Program-made: the position numbers and the translations under genes
Part shown: piece by piece, positions 1 to 5,602 of the stretch
Layout: the number at the start of each line of letters is the position of its first letter
Numbering within the stretch: the first letter of the stretch is position 1
Notes under the pieces: generated by a model
The model's database searches: none
The model's input: only the letters and a program-made list of their open reading frames with translations
What the model was told of the DNA's origin: nothing
IMG/VR virus record: IMGVR_UViG_3300046794_000284
Coordinates: 1 to 37,131 of that record
Strand: one strand, 5' to 3'
DNA length: 37,131 nucleotides
Source: a virus

Positions 1-13
1 TCTCCTGTTCCAT
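1..13 (-). CDS. Possible start of a leftward gene cut by the window edge
   Basis: An ATG on the minus strand at 13-11 is followed by four open codons (M-E-Q-E) before the edge. A purine-rich AGGGG lies five bases upstream and could be its ribosome binding site. It would be the third gene of the leftward operon after the Cro-like and ribbon-helix-helix genes. Nothing can be said about the product. In lambda-type genomes this is where replication or cII-like genes start, but that is only positional inference. Confidence 0.25.
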
Positions 14-128
14 AGATCCCCTGATGCGTTTGGACGTGAGGGACCCGCATCACAGCGGGCCGCCTTTTGATTTATGCGTTTGCGCTCGATTCCGCGCTGT
101 CTAGCCCACCCACGTGTATCTCGCACCG

Positions 129-386
129 TCAAACCCTCATGCGAAGCGGCGCGACACCGTAATGCACCCTCGAGTGGGCGCTCGGTATGGCCAACTTCTG
201 GCCACTCACTGCCCATTTCTCTTGGTTCGCCGCTTCGGTAAACTGGCGCTGCTTTATCCAACTCATCGCCAGATCGCGCAGGAGCCTGCTATGCGGAACA
301 TCTGCATTGACACACGCCTCATTCAGCGCCATGAGCTCGTCGGCGTTGAACAGGGCCTTTACAACAAAGGTCCTCGGGTTCTTCAT
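129..386 (-). CDS. Small ribbon-helix-helix-like protein, second gene of the leftward operon
   Basis: 85 residues if started at the ATG at 386, chosen because AGGAG (396-392) sits five bases upstream; an upstream ATG at 401 lacks such a site. The first 45 residues (T-F-V-V-K-A-L-F-N-A-D-E-L, then a helix with V-P-H-S-R-L-L-R-D-L-A) look like a ribbon-helix-helix or MobC-like DNA-binding fold: a short beta strand then two helices. The remainder has no recognisable features. It lies 105 bp downstream of the Cro-like gene and is probably co-transcribed with it, in the place where lambda has cII. A transcriptional regulator role is inferred. Confidence 0.6.
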   Translation of the reverse strand: MKNPRTFVVKALFNADELMALNEACVNADVPHSRLLRDLAMSWIKQRQFTEAANQEKWAVSGQKLAIPSAHSRVHYGVAPLRMRV

Positions 387-491
387 CACTACTCCTATCA
401 AGCGGTGCTACAAGGATGGGTGACTGCTACTGCGGACTGCGGGTGCTGATCCTATGAACCGTGCTACAGGACTTCGGGAACTGCGGTGCTG

Positions 492-716
492 CTAGTGCTG
501 CTTCGGGGTTGCGTCCGGCCTCTTGCGACGTCTTCGCATAAGCGTTTTGTGTAGCGACTTGATCGCAAGCAGAGTGCTTGCCTTGCAGTCGGGTTGACCG
601 CGCAGGATTCGGTTTACGGTTGGTTGTGTGGTGCCAAGCGCGTTAGCGATCCTGGCTTGGCTCCAACCAGACTCATCACTGATTTCCCTAAGGAGGGTCG
701 GAATGTCTTTGTCCAT
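492..716 (-). CDS. Cro-like helix-turn-helix repressor
   Basis: 74 residues with one HTH domain (about residues 5-55). The recognition helix T-Q-P-T-V-N-R-I-L-R-G is almost the same as that of the divergent CI-like protein (V-P-Q-P-T-I-N-R-I-L-K-G), so both should bind the same operators. The tail is strongly basic (R-R-R-R-K-R-P). It is the first gene of the leftward transcript, right behind a consensus-like promoter whose predicted start lies within a few bases of the ATG, so the mRNA may be leaderless. By position and size it corresponds to lambda Cro. That it is the lytic rather than the lysogenic repressor is inferred from its length and orientation. Confidence 0.75.
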   Translation of the reverse strand: MDKDIPTLLREISDESGWSQARIANALGTTQPTVNRILRGQPDCKASTLLAIKSLHKTLMRRRRKRPDATPKQH

Positions 717-724
717 ACATCGAT

Positions 725-752
725 CCTATACGCGAATGGATAGGCGTGTCAA
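725..752 (-). promoter_or_regulatory. Leftward early promoter (PR-like)
   Basis: On the minus strand TTGACA (752-747) is followed after 16 bases by TATAGG (730-725). Operator 1 (728-741) covers the -10 and part of the spacer, and operator 2 (752-765) touches the -35, so a bound repressor would block polymerase. The same TTCGCGTATAG core recurs in the rightward early promoter at 2977-3004. Confidence 0.7.
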
Positions 753-798
753 TAGGCGAACGAATAGAAATTTGCTGCGACCATATACGCGCGCGGAT
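728..798. promoter_or_regulatory. Three repressor operators (OR-like set)
   Basis: Three 14-bp imperfect dyads with half-sites ATMCG/CGKAT and a 4-bp centre: 728-741 (ATACGCGAATGGAT), 752-765 (ATAGGCGAACGAAT) and 785-798 (ATACGCGCGCGGAT). Start-to-start spacings are 24 and 33 bp. The first two cover the leftward promoter and the third covers the -10 of the CI-like gene's promoter, the geometry of lambda OR with autoregulation. The same motif occurs twice more at 2964-3001. Confidence 0.72.
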
Positions 799-801
799 AA
801 T
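772..801 (+). promoter_or_regulatory. Repressor maintenance promoter (PRM-like), probably leaderless
   Basis: TTGCTG (772-777), an 18-base spacer and GATAAT (796-801) place the transcription start at about the A of the ATG at 808. No ribosome binding site precedes that ATG. This fits a leaderless message, as for lambda cI from PRM. Operator 785-798 overlaps the -10. Confidence 0.55.
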
Positions 802-807
802 CAGCTT

Positions 808-1275
808 ATGAACCTATCAACTGTGTCAACTAGGCTTGACGAAGCGATGACAAAGGCCGGCTTCTCGCAGAGCGGCCTGGCGCGCGCATCCGGCGTACCT
901 CAGCCGACCATCAACCGGATTCTCAAGGGCCCGAACAAGCGAGGCCCAGAGAGTGAGACGCTGCGCAAGCTAGCTGTGGCCTGCAATGTCTCGTTTGATT
1001 GGTTGAACGAGGGCATCGGACATCCTTCTAGGATCGGCATCAGCAAAGCCAAAGAGGCCGTTATAACGCCGCCGGTTCAGCCGGTCCGAGAATCTTGGCT
1101 ACAGCGGGTGGACGCAGACGAGGCCGAGTTGCTAGAGCTGTATCGCGCCCTCAAGAAGGCCAAACAAGCTGCCGCGAAGGGTCATCTAAGACTGTTGGCC
1201 GGCAAGCCTGCGCGCGAGAGCGGCGACTCAACTACTGGCACTGACCAGACGGAGCACGGGGCGAAGAGGAAATAG
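808..1275 (+). CDS. CI-like prophage repressor (HTH, XRE family)
   Basis: 155 residues. Residues 5-65 form an XRE-type HTH domain (S-T-R-L-D-E-A-M-T-K-A-G-F-S-Q-S-G-L-A at the start, recognition helix Q-P-T-I-N-R-I-L-K-G). The C-terminal part, about 100-155, is helical and charged, ending K-R-K. No LexA/S24 self-cleaving peptidase domain is present, so RecA-driven autocleavage like that of lambda CI is not expected; induction may need another factor. The start at 808 rather than an upstream in-frame ATG at 628 is chosen because HTH homology begins here and the promoter ends here. It diverges from the Cro-like gene across three operators. Its 3' end overlaps a small antisense gene (1228-1398). 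Confidence 0.8.
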   Translation: MNLSTVSTRLDEAMTKAGFSQSGLARASGVPQPTINRILKGPNKRGPESETLRKLAVACNVSFDWLNEGIGHPSRIGISKAKEAVITPPVQPVRESWLQRVDADEAELLELYRALKKAKQAAAKGHLRLLAGKPARESGDSTTGTDQTEHGAKRK

Positions 1276-1398
1276 CTCCGTATATAGGTCAGATAGGGCA
1301 AGCAGCTCCGCTCGCGCCTCTGGGGTAATCATACGCAGATTGCGTAACATGGCTGTCTCCAGGGGATCCGGCTCATCGGCTTCGCGATTATTCGGCAT
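1228..1398 (-). CDS. Small protein overlapping the 3' end of the repressor gene
   Basis: A 56-codon frame beginning M-P-N-N-R-E-A-D-E-P, with AGGTG four bases upstream of the ATG at 1398. The central part (P-E-A-R-A-E-L-L-A-L-S-D-L-Y) looks like a compact amphipathic helix. It overlaps the last 48 bases of the repressor gene on the opposite strand, so the two transcripts would collide or form antisense RNA. No family is recognised. A minus-strand TATAGT near 1430 could serve as its -10. It may be a real small gene or a chance frame. Confidence 0.4.
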   Translation of the reverse strand: MPNNREADEPDPLETAMLRNLRMITPEARAELLALSDLYTELFPLRPVLRLVSASS

Positions 1399-1570
1399 AC
1401 GACACCTGTTCGTTATGGTATTTGTAACTATACGGTGGTGCTGCAGGGTAAGATCAAAGGAATGAAGCTCGCCCTCAGTTCCGCGGTATAAATCAAACTC
1501 AACGCATTTTCGGCTTCCAGTATGGAAACACAGTTACCAACTTTGATTCCGTTGGTGCAACAATCGGGCG

Positions 1571-1801
1571 ATGACGAAACCGCCTGTTCAAAAACAAATT
1601 CAAAAGGATTACGTGCAGTCCGCCGTTCGCTTGCCGCGCGCACTCCGCCAAGAACTCAAAGAGGCGGCCGAGAGAAACGGTCGCACTATGAACGCAGAAA
1701 TCTTGGCTAGGCTCAAGGCCTCCCCTCTCGATGAAATCAAGCAACAAAACGAAGAACTTAAGAAAATGCTTCGCGAGGTACTGGATCGCATGCCTGGGTA
1801 A
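1571..1801 (+). CDS. Arc-family ribbon-helix-helix DNA-binding protein
   Basis: 76 residues. Residues 14-50 match the Arc/Mnt ribbon-helix-helix pattern: a strand (Q-S-A-V-R-L-P), helix A (R-A-L-R-Q-E-L-K-E-A-A-E-R-N-G-R-T) and helix B (M-N-A-E-I-L-A-R-L). The C-terminal 25 residues form a heptad-rich helix (E-I-K-Q-Q-N-E-E-L-K-K-M-L), likely for oligomerisation. In P22, Arc and Mnt control the antirepressor gene in the immI region; this gene likewise sits in the immunity interval, though no antirepressor is seen beside it. No clear ribosome binding site precedes the ATG. Confidence 0.8.
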   Translation: MTKPPVQKQIQKDYVQSAVRLPRALRQELKEAAERNGRTMNAEILARLKASPLDEIKQQNEELKKMLREVLDRMPG

Positions 1802-1917
1802 AGTCTTGAATCGCCGACAAACCTCGTGTTCATGATAAGTCTATTCCAAAAGCAATAAAAATACCGCTCTACCGTTCATTTTTTGCAACTACGCAACACA
1901 ACTGCCTGAGCTAAATG

Positions 1918-1933
1918 CTGTATGTTTATACAG
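1918..1933. promoter_or_regulatory. LexA (SOS) box candidate
   Basis: CTGTATGTTTATACAG is a perfect 6-4-6 dyad that fits the CTGT-N8-ACAG LexA consensus of beta- and gammaproteobacteria. A second dyad, TATAC-N6-GTATA (1927-1942), overlaps it. The box lies in a non-coding, AT-rich gap about 290 bp upstream of the lipoprotein gene. Which transcript it controls is not clear. Confidence 0.55.
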
Positions 1934-1947
1934 TAGTGTATAGCATT

Positions 1948-2145
1948 CTAAACCGTAGCGCCACGTGCAAATGTTGCCATAACAATACAGGCAGGGAGAC
2001 CGACCAGTGCTAGCGTTAAATGCGGCATGGTGGCAACGCTCATCTGCGGCGACTGGCCGAACACACGTAGCTCAGCGCACAGTGCTCGGGAGGTAACTTG
2101 GCTCTGCCGTGCCTGTTGGAGTCGTGCCACTTTATTAACTTTCAT
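1948..2145 (-). CDS. Possible small membrane protein
   Basis: A 65-residue frame if started at the ATG at 2145 (M-K-V-N-K-V-A-R-L). The first half is basic and polar. The last 23 residues (L-T-L-A-L-V-G-L-P-A-C-I-V-M-A-T) could form one membrane helix. A weak AAGG lies nine bases upstream of this ATG. The longer frame to 2235 overlaps the lipoprotein start and is less likely. No family is recognised, and its head-to-head placement with the lipoprotein gene would require divergent promoters in about 70 bp. It could be spurious. Confidence 0.3.
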   Translation of the reverse strand: MKVNKVARLQQARQSQVTSRALCAELRVFGQSPQMSVATMPHLTLALVGLPACIVMATFARGATV

Positions 2146-2219
2146 GATGTTGCCTTGCTGCGATAGGGGTAGTATGGATGGGCGAGCGGCACGCCCCGAT
2201 GCCGTCATGGGAGGCAGAT

Positions 2220-2849
2220 ATGAAGAATCTGGCAATGGCAGGACTAGCTGTATGCTTCGCTTCCGGATGCGCTACTTCGACCAACTACGTCCCACCAGGC
2301 CGAGTTGCCGTTACCAATGCTATCAAGGTTGATAGGCCATTCGATAACGTTTGGGACCAGCTAGTCAGAGAATTAAGCAGTGATTTTTTCGTGATAAACA
2401 ACATCGATAAAAACTCACGAATTATCAACATTTCTTTCACCAGTAACCAGCCGTCTGACTACGTGGATTGCGGGCGCACCTCTCAGACATCTAGCGGCAT
2501 TTTTACAGGTGGCGTTACGCAATACAACACCGCCGATTCCGTCACGTACTACACGAATGACCGGATCGGTCAAGCATACACCGTCAGGAGAACGACCAAG
2601 CTTGACGGCCGGACAAACATCTACGTTGCACCGGAAGGTCAGAGCACTAATGTCGCAGTCAACACGAAGTATGTTCTGGGAATGAATACCGTGATCACTG
2701 CGTACGATGGGCGCCAGGTTAATCAGGCGTCAAAAGCAATCGACTTCTCCACAAAGAGCCCAGCCAACCCTACGTCGAGCGAAGCCGGTTGCGCGACCAA
2801 AGGTGTGATCGAAGGCAAGATATTGTCGCTCGTAAGCACGCTAAAGTAA
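2220..2849 (+). CDS. Phage-encoded lipoprotein (lysogenic conversion candidate)
   Basis: 209 residues, started at the ATG at 2220 because GGGAGG lies just upstream; an in-frame ATG at 2178 would add 14 residues in front of a complete signal peptide. Residues 1-16 are a lipoprotein signal and F-A-S-G-C17 is the lipobox, so the mature protein is acylated at Cys17. The body begins with a V-D-R-P-F-D-N-V-W pattern seen in small envelope lipoproteins of unknown function, and it has two further cysteines (in V-D-C-G and A-G-C-A-T). It is followed by its own terminator and lies in the lysogenically expressed interval, a typical place for a superinfection-exclusion or fitness moron. That role is inferred. 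Confidence 0.75.
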   Translation: MKNLAMAGLAVCFASGCATSTNYVPPGRVAVTNAIKVDRPFDNVWDQLVRELSSDFFVINNIDKNSRIINISFTSNQPSDYVDCGRTSQTSSGIFTGGVTQYNTADSVTYYTNDRIGQAYTVRRTTKLDGRTNIYVAPEGQSTNVAVNTKYVLGMNTVITAYDGRQVNQASKAIDFSTKSPANPTSSEAGCATKGVIEGKILSLVSTLK

Positions 2850-2879
2850 GCGCGAAAAGGTCTTTGTAGCCTCATTCTT

Positions 2880-2901
2880 AAGCCCCGACTCCGGGGCTTT
2901 T
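2880..2901 (+). terminator. Rho-independent terminator after the lipoprotein gene
   Basis: AAGCCCCG and CGGGGCTT pair across a four-base loop, and the 3' arm runs directly into TTTT. It separates lipoprotein transcription from the early promoter about 80 bp downstream. Confidence 0.8.
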
Positions 2902-2963
2902 CCGCTTGGAAACGTCAGCAAAAACCAACGAAATCTGAGGTCTAAAAAAATTTTCGGATAGCT

Positions 2964-3001
2964 ATCCGTTCGCGTATTGCATTTTCCATCCGTTCGCGTA
3001 T
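2964..3001. promoter_or_regulatory. Two repressor operators (OL-like set)
   Basis: ATCCGTTCGCGTAT occurs exactly twice, at 2964-2977 and 2988-3001, start-to-start 24 bp. It is the inverse orientation of the 728-741 motif and has the same half-sites as the operators between the two repressor genes. One copy covers the -35 and the other the -10 of the promoter at 2977-3004. Confidence 0.8.
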
Positions 3002-3004
3002 AGT
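2977..3004 (+). promoter_or_regulatory. Rightward early promoter (PL-like)
   Basis: TTGCAT (2977-2982), a 16-base spacer and TATAGT (2999-3004). It has the same spacing and core as the leftward promoter and is embedded in two operators. It is the only good promoter seen ahead of the 11-kb run of plus-strand genes. Confidence 0.7.
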
Positions 3005-3047
3005 TGAATCACATCAGCAGCGCAAACCAATCGCAACGGAGCTCACC

Positions 3048-3227
3048 ATGAAACTTGCCAAAGCCCAGTACCACTTCGGACGCGCTACGGCTCGCCTGGC
3101 TGTGCCGCTGATGCGCCTGACCGGCTTCCGCTTTTCGAAGGCATGGCGCGGCCAGAGCTTCATCAACCACGTGGAAGCGAACCTGATGGCGGACGGGTTC
3201 GACGTTCCCGTCATCCGGTTCAACTAA
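3048..3227 (+). CDS. Small early protein, first gene of the rightward operon
   Basis: 59 residues, basic, beginning M-K-L-A-K-A-Q-Y-H-F-G-R. A GGAG lies eight bases before the ATG. It is the first gene transcribed from the repressor-controlled early promoter, about 40 bases downstream of the predicted start, the position of N or other early takeover functions in lambdoid phages. There is no arginine-rich N-like motif strong enough to call an antiterminator, and no family is recognised. Confidence 0.6.
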   Translation: MKLAKAQYHFGRATARLAVPLMRLTGFRFSKAWRGQSFINHVEANLMADGFDVPVIRFN

Positions 3228-3230
3228 GTC

Positions 3231-3377
3231 ATGAAAGTCACTGTCGCACGCGCTCTGCTTGGACTGCTGACAGTGGCAGCTGTCACGACGGGGAGTTTTT
3301 ACCTCGTCACTTGGATTCACCAGCTTATCGAGCAGGTTTTGTGGACCCTGGCCCATCTGCCAGGCAGCCAAATCTAA
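3231..3377 (+). CDS. Small single-pass membrane protein
   Basis: 48 residues. Residues 5-30 (A-R-A-L-L-G-L-L-T-V-A-A-V-T-T-G-S-F) form one hydrophobic helix with a short basic start, so it probably inserts in the inner membrane. It begins three bases after the previous stop, consistent with co-translation. Early-operon membrane peptides of this size can be host-takeover or kil-like factors, but no family is recognised. Confidence 0.55.
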   Translation: MKVTVARALLGLLTVAAVTTGSFYLVTWIHQLIEQVLWTLAHLPGSQI

Positions 3378-3389
3378 CGGGAGTCTGTC

Positions 3390-3530
3390 ATGCCGAGCAA
3401 AGAGGAAGTCCGGAAGTGGATGGAGCAACGTCAGCAGGCCAGGACAGTGCCGCCGTCACCGCAAGAGGTGCGCCGGATGCTTGGATGGCACCTGACGGCC
3501 CCGGTCAAGAACACCAACTGCGACCGTTAA
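3390..3530 (+). CDS. Small hydrophilic early protein
   Basis: 46 residues, starting M-P-S-K-E-E-V-R-K-W-M and ending N-C-D-R. It has an N-terminal charged helix and a second short helix (S-P-Q-E-V-R-R-M-L-G-W-H-L). A GGGAG precedes the ATG by seven bases, and the gene is spaced 12 bases from the previous stop and 10 from the next start. No function can be assigned; tight packing in the early operon supports it as a gene. Confidence 0.5.
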   Translation: MPSKEEVRKWMEQRQQARTVPPSPQEVRRMLGWHLTAPVKNTNCDR

Positions 3531-3540
3531 GGAGCGCGTC

Positions 3541-3843
3541 ATGTCGACCGAAACCGCACAGCTGCTGTACAGCGGCTACCCCTACGGCGAGCGCATCAAG
3601 CTCGATCTGTACGGCTTGCCGGCCAATGAAGACCACGGCCACATCGTCGTCACCGCAACGCTGGCCGACACGAAGATGATCCTGTCTTACATCCTGAACG
3701 ACGACACGCTCGACCTGATGGGCGAATGGCTCGACAAGGAATCGGCCAAGACCTACCGCATGAGCCGCGCCGAAGCACGCGCCGAACGGTTCTCGCATGA
3801 ACGTGCGATGTCGCGGATCGACCATCAGTGGAGGTCGCTTTGA
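3541..3843 (+). CDS. Early protein of unknown function
   Basis: 100 residues, preceded by AAGGAG. Residues 1-50 alternate short strands (A-Q-L-L-Y-S-G-Y-P-Y-G-E-R-I-K-L-D-L-Y-G, H-I-V-V-T-A-T-L) and the C-terminal half is a charged helix (S-R-A-E-A-R-A-E-R). It is acidic overall with a basic end. The last codons overlap the next gene in a TTGA arrangement, so translation is probably coupled. No family is recognised. Confidence 0.65.
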   Translation: MSTETAQLLYSGYPYGERIKLDLYGLPANEDHGHIVVTATLADTKMILSYILNDDTLDLMGEWLDKESAKTYRMSRAEARAERFSHERAMSRIDHQWRSL

Positions 3844-4076
3844 ACACGAACCTCGGCGATCTCGCTCTGCGCATCCTGCTCGACAACCTGCGCATTGCCA
3901 AGCACCCGGCTGACGAATACGACCGGATTTACCAACGCGGCTATGTCGATGCAATCGCGCTGTGCATGCACCCATCCCCTGCCCTGCTGGCGGAAGCGAA
4001 AGCGGAGGTTGACGCGCTTCGCCTGGACAGGCCGCTCAAGCCGTACCAGCGCAGGGAAGTCGAACAGACGTACTAG
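3840..4076 (+). CDS. Early protein of unknown function, TTG start
   Basis: 78 residues if started at the TTG at 3840, which has GGAGG five bases upstream and overlaps the previous stop (TTGA). A GTG at 3828 lies inside that ribosome binding site and is a worse choice. It is mostly helical: L-R-I-L-L-D-N-L-R-I, then Y-D-R-I-Y-Q-R-G-Y-V-D-A-I, then A-L-L-A-E-A-K-A-E-V. It is the last gene before the 278-bp folded non-coding segment. No family is recognised. Confidence 0.6.
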   Translation: MNTNLGDLALRILLDNLRIAKHPADEYDRIYQRGYVDAIALCMHPSPALLAEAKAEVDALRLDRPLKPYQRREVEQTY

Positions 4077-4112
4077 GTTCACAGCAGACCGCAGCTGGTA
4101 GTCGGGACATAA

Positions 4113-4313
4113 CGCCAGCAGACATGTGCGTATGGGAAGTCCTGGTCCCCTCGGTCTACACGAGGTTTTTAGGACGCGCGGCATGTCTGGCGGCCCGGAA
4201 CTAGACGGGCGTTACAAGAGAGTCGGTTGTGCTGTATGCGCTCATTCCGTGAGGCGTATGCGGCGGCTGTCACGGAGCGAACGGGGAAACCCGGGCAGCC
4301 GATTTCCTTGTAA
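4113..4313 (+). ncRNA. Strongly folded non-coding segment, candidate structured RNA or leader
   Basis: The 278 bp between 4076 and 4355 hold no convincing gene but several nested helices. In element A (4113-4192), CGCC/GGCG plus AGACATG/CATGTCT (11 bp with a three-base bulge) encloses GTCCT/AGGAC (4139-4143 with 4171-4175). That encloses CCTCG/CGAGG (4149-4153 with 4161-4165) across a 5x5 internal loop. In element B (4212-4313), 4212-4226 pairs with 4299-4313 at 14 of 15 positions including two G-U. It encloses a 9-bp hairpin with one bulged G (about 4236-4259) and a CGGG-GAAA-CCCG GNRA hairpin (4282-4293). CGGCTG/CAGCCG competes with the base of the outer helix. It may be a separate RNA or the 5' leader of the gene at 4355. 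Confidence 0.45.
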
Positions 4314-4354
4314 CTGATCACACGCAGTCCACCGGATAACGAGAGGAGAACACG

Positions 4355-4729
4355 ATGAGCAACACGAAGCACACGCCGTTGCCTTGGATCGCAGTGGGAA
4401 GTTACTGGATCATTCCGGCTACTCATCAGGAGCGCGCCATTGGTGGCTCGACAAATGCGAAAGATCATGTGGAGAAGTTCGCCCATGTGATTGCGACGGT
4501 CGAGCAAGACGAAAAGCGATTTACGCACGAGCAGGTAGAAGCCAACGCCGCCTTCATCGTCCGCGCCGTGAACTCGCACGAGCAGCTGGTGACGGCGCTG
4601 CACCAAATTCTCGACACGAAGCCAGCGTATGGGATGAACCCTAATGCAGTCGTTGGAAGTCCTCATGCGATCGGCTGGAACGTGCATGACATTGCCCGCG
4701 CCGCCCTTGCCGCAGCGGAGGCAGCATGA
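4355..4729 (+). CDS. Conserved phage protein of unknown function
   Basis: 124 residues behind GAGAGGAG. It starts with the H-T-P-L-P-W signature and carries N-A-A-F-I-V-R-A-V-N-S-H-E-Q-L-V near residue 70 and an alanine-rich helical end (I-A-R-A-A-L-A-A-A). This pattern is common in small accessory proteins of phages of Proteobacteria, where the role is unknown. The stop overlaps the next ATG (ATGA). The structured segment 4113-4313 forms most of its upstream region and might regulate it. Confidence 0.7.
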   Translation: MSNTKHTPLPWIAVGSYWIIPATHQERAIGGSTNAKDHVEKFAHVIATVEQDEKRFTHEQVEANAAFIVRAVNSHEQLVTALHQILDTKPAYGMNPNAVVGSPHAIGWNVHDIARAALAAAEAA

Positions 4730-5097
4730 ACGCCCGCATGTCACCCGAAGAGGCCCGCGAAAACAAGCTCTGCCTGTTGATCAACGCCCGCACGCACGCT
4801 ATCGAGCGCGACATCCTCACCGGCCGCGTATCAACCACGGAGGCTGTTTTGGAGCGCATGACGATCGACGGCGACGAAGACGAGGTGCGCGTGATCCTCT
4901 GGACTGCTGTCGTCGGCGGCGCCTGCGCAGTGGGTGCGCACAGCATGTCCGGCGTCGAGGCGGCGATCTACTTCGAGGCCGAGGCGCTGGCCGAGAAGGA
5001 TGTGGCTGACATGGAGCGGCGGCGCATCGACGAAGCGCGGTTCGACCGCATCGAGCGGCGCGTGTACGACCACTTCTTTGCGCGGGAGGCGGTATGA
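4726..5097 (+). CDS. Helical early protein of unknown function
   Basis: 123 residues, overlapping both neighbours by ATGA and so translationally coupled. The N-terminal helix (S-P-E-E-A-R-E-N-K-L-C-L-L) leads to a hydrophobic stretch (I-L-W-T-A-V-V-G-G-A-C-A-V-G-A) that is borderline for a membrane segment. The last third is strongly charged (A-D-M-E-R-R-R-I-D-E-A-R-F-D-R-I-E-R-R). No family is recognised. Confidence 0.65.
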   Translation: MNARMSPEEARENKLCLLINARTHAIERDILTGRVSTTEAVLERMTIDGDEDEVRVILWTAVVGGACAVGAHSMSGVEAAIYFEAEALAEKDVADMERRRIDEARFDRIERRVYDHFFAREAV

Positions 5098-5492
5098 GCA
5101 AGCTGTTCCGCCAACAGGCAGCGTATCTGCGCGCTGAGAACCGCCGGCTCACCGAAGAACTGATGTCGATGCCAGTGTCGGCCAACGACCGCGAACAGGG
5201 GCCGATCGCAGTGTGGCGCTCCAACCGCTTCCTCGTGCAGTTGTTCAATGACAGCGGTGCGCAGCGCATCACGATCAACCGCGCAGCTATCGACGAGACG
5301 ACCGGCCGCTGGTTGGACGGCATTACGTGGGACGAGATCCAGGGCATCAAGCGGAAGATCGGCTTCGGCGACCGCTACGCCGTCGAGTTGTATCCGGCGG
5401 ACGCCGACGTCGTGAACGTAGCGAATATGCGGCACATCTGGCTGGTCGACGCGCCGGCATTCGCATGGCGAAAGAAGCTGGCCGCAGCTTGA
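5094..5492 (+). CDS. DUF7694-like phage protein
   Basis: 132 residues. An N-terminal helix (1-25) is followed by a compact domain with I-A-V-W-R-S, I-T-W-D-E-I-Q-G-I-K, G-F-G-D-R-Y-A-V-E-L-Y-P and V-N-V-A-N-M-R-H-I-W-L-V. I recognise this order as the DUF7694 family, a domain of unknown function found in phage early regions. It starts by ATGA overlap with the previous gene. The following 409 bp have no gene and hold a folded RNA candidate. Confidence 0.75.
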   Translation: MSKLFRQQAAYLRAENRRLTEELMSMPVSANDREQGPIAVWRSNRFLVQLFNDSGAQRITINRAAIDETTGRWLDGITWDEIQGIKRKIGFGDRYAVELYPADADVVNVANMRHIWLVDAPAFAWRKKLAAA

Positions 5493-5602
5493 CCGAAAAG
5501 GAGCGCCCCACCCCTTCAACGTGCGGGCTTGCCAATCTCCGGGTCAAAAAAAGGAGGCCTACTCCGGGCACAGGAGCGCTCGCACTGCGTCAGGTGTCGC
5601 CT

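Noticed and set aside
4149-4170. Simple terminator (CCTCG hairpin plus T5)
   Set aside because: The T-run is one side of an internal loop within a larger helix (GTCCT/AGGAC outside), and the stem has only five pairs; termination here would cut the early operon.
4126-4317. 63-codon plus-strand frame
   Set aside because: No ribosome binding site, R/G/S-rich product, and it lies across the folded segment.
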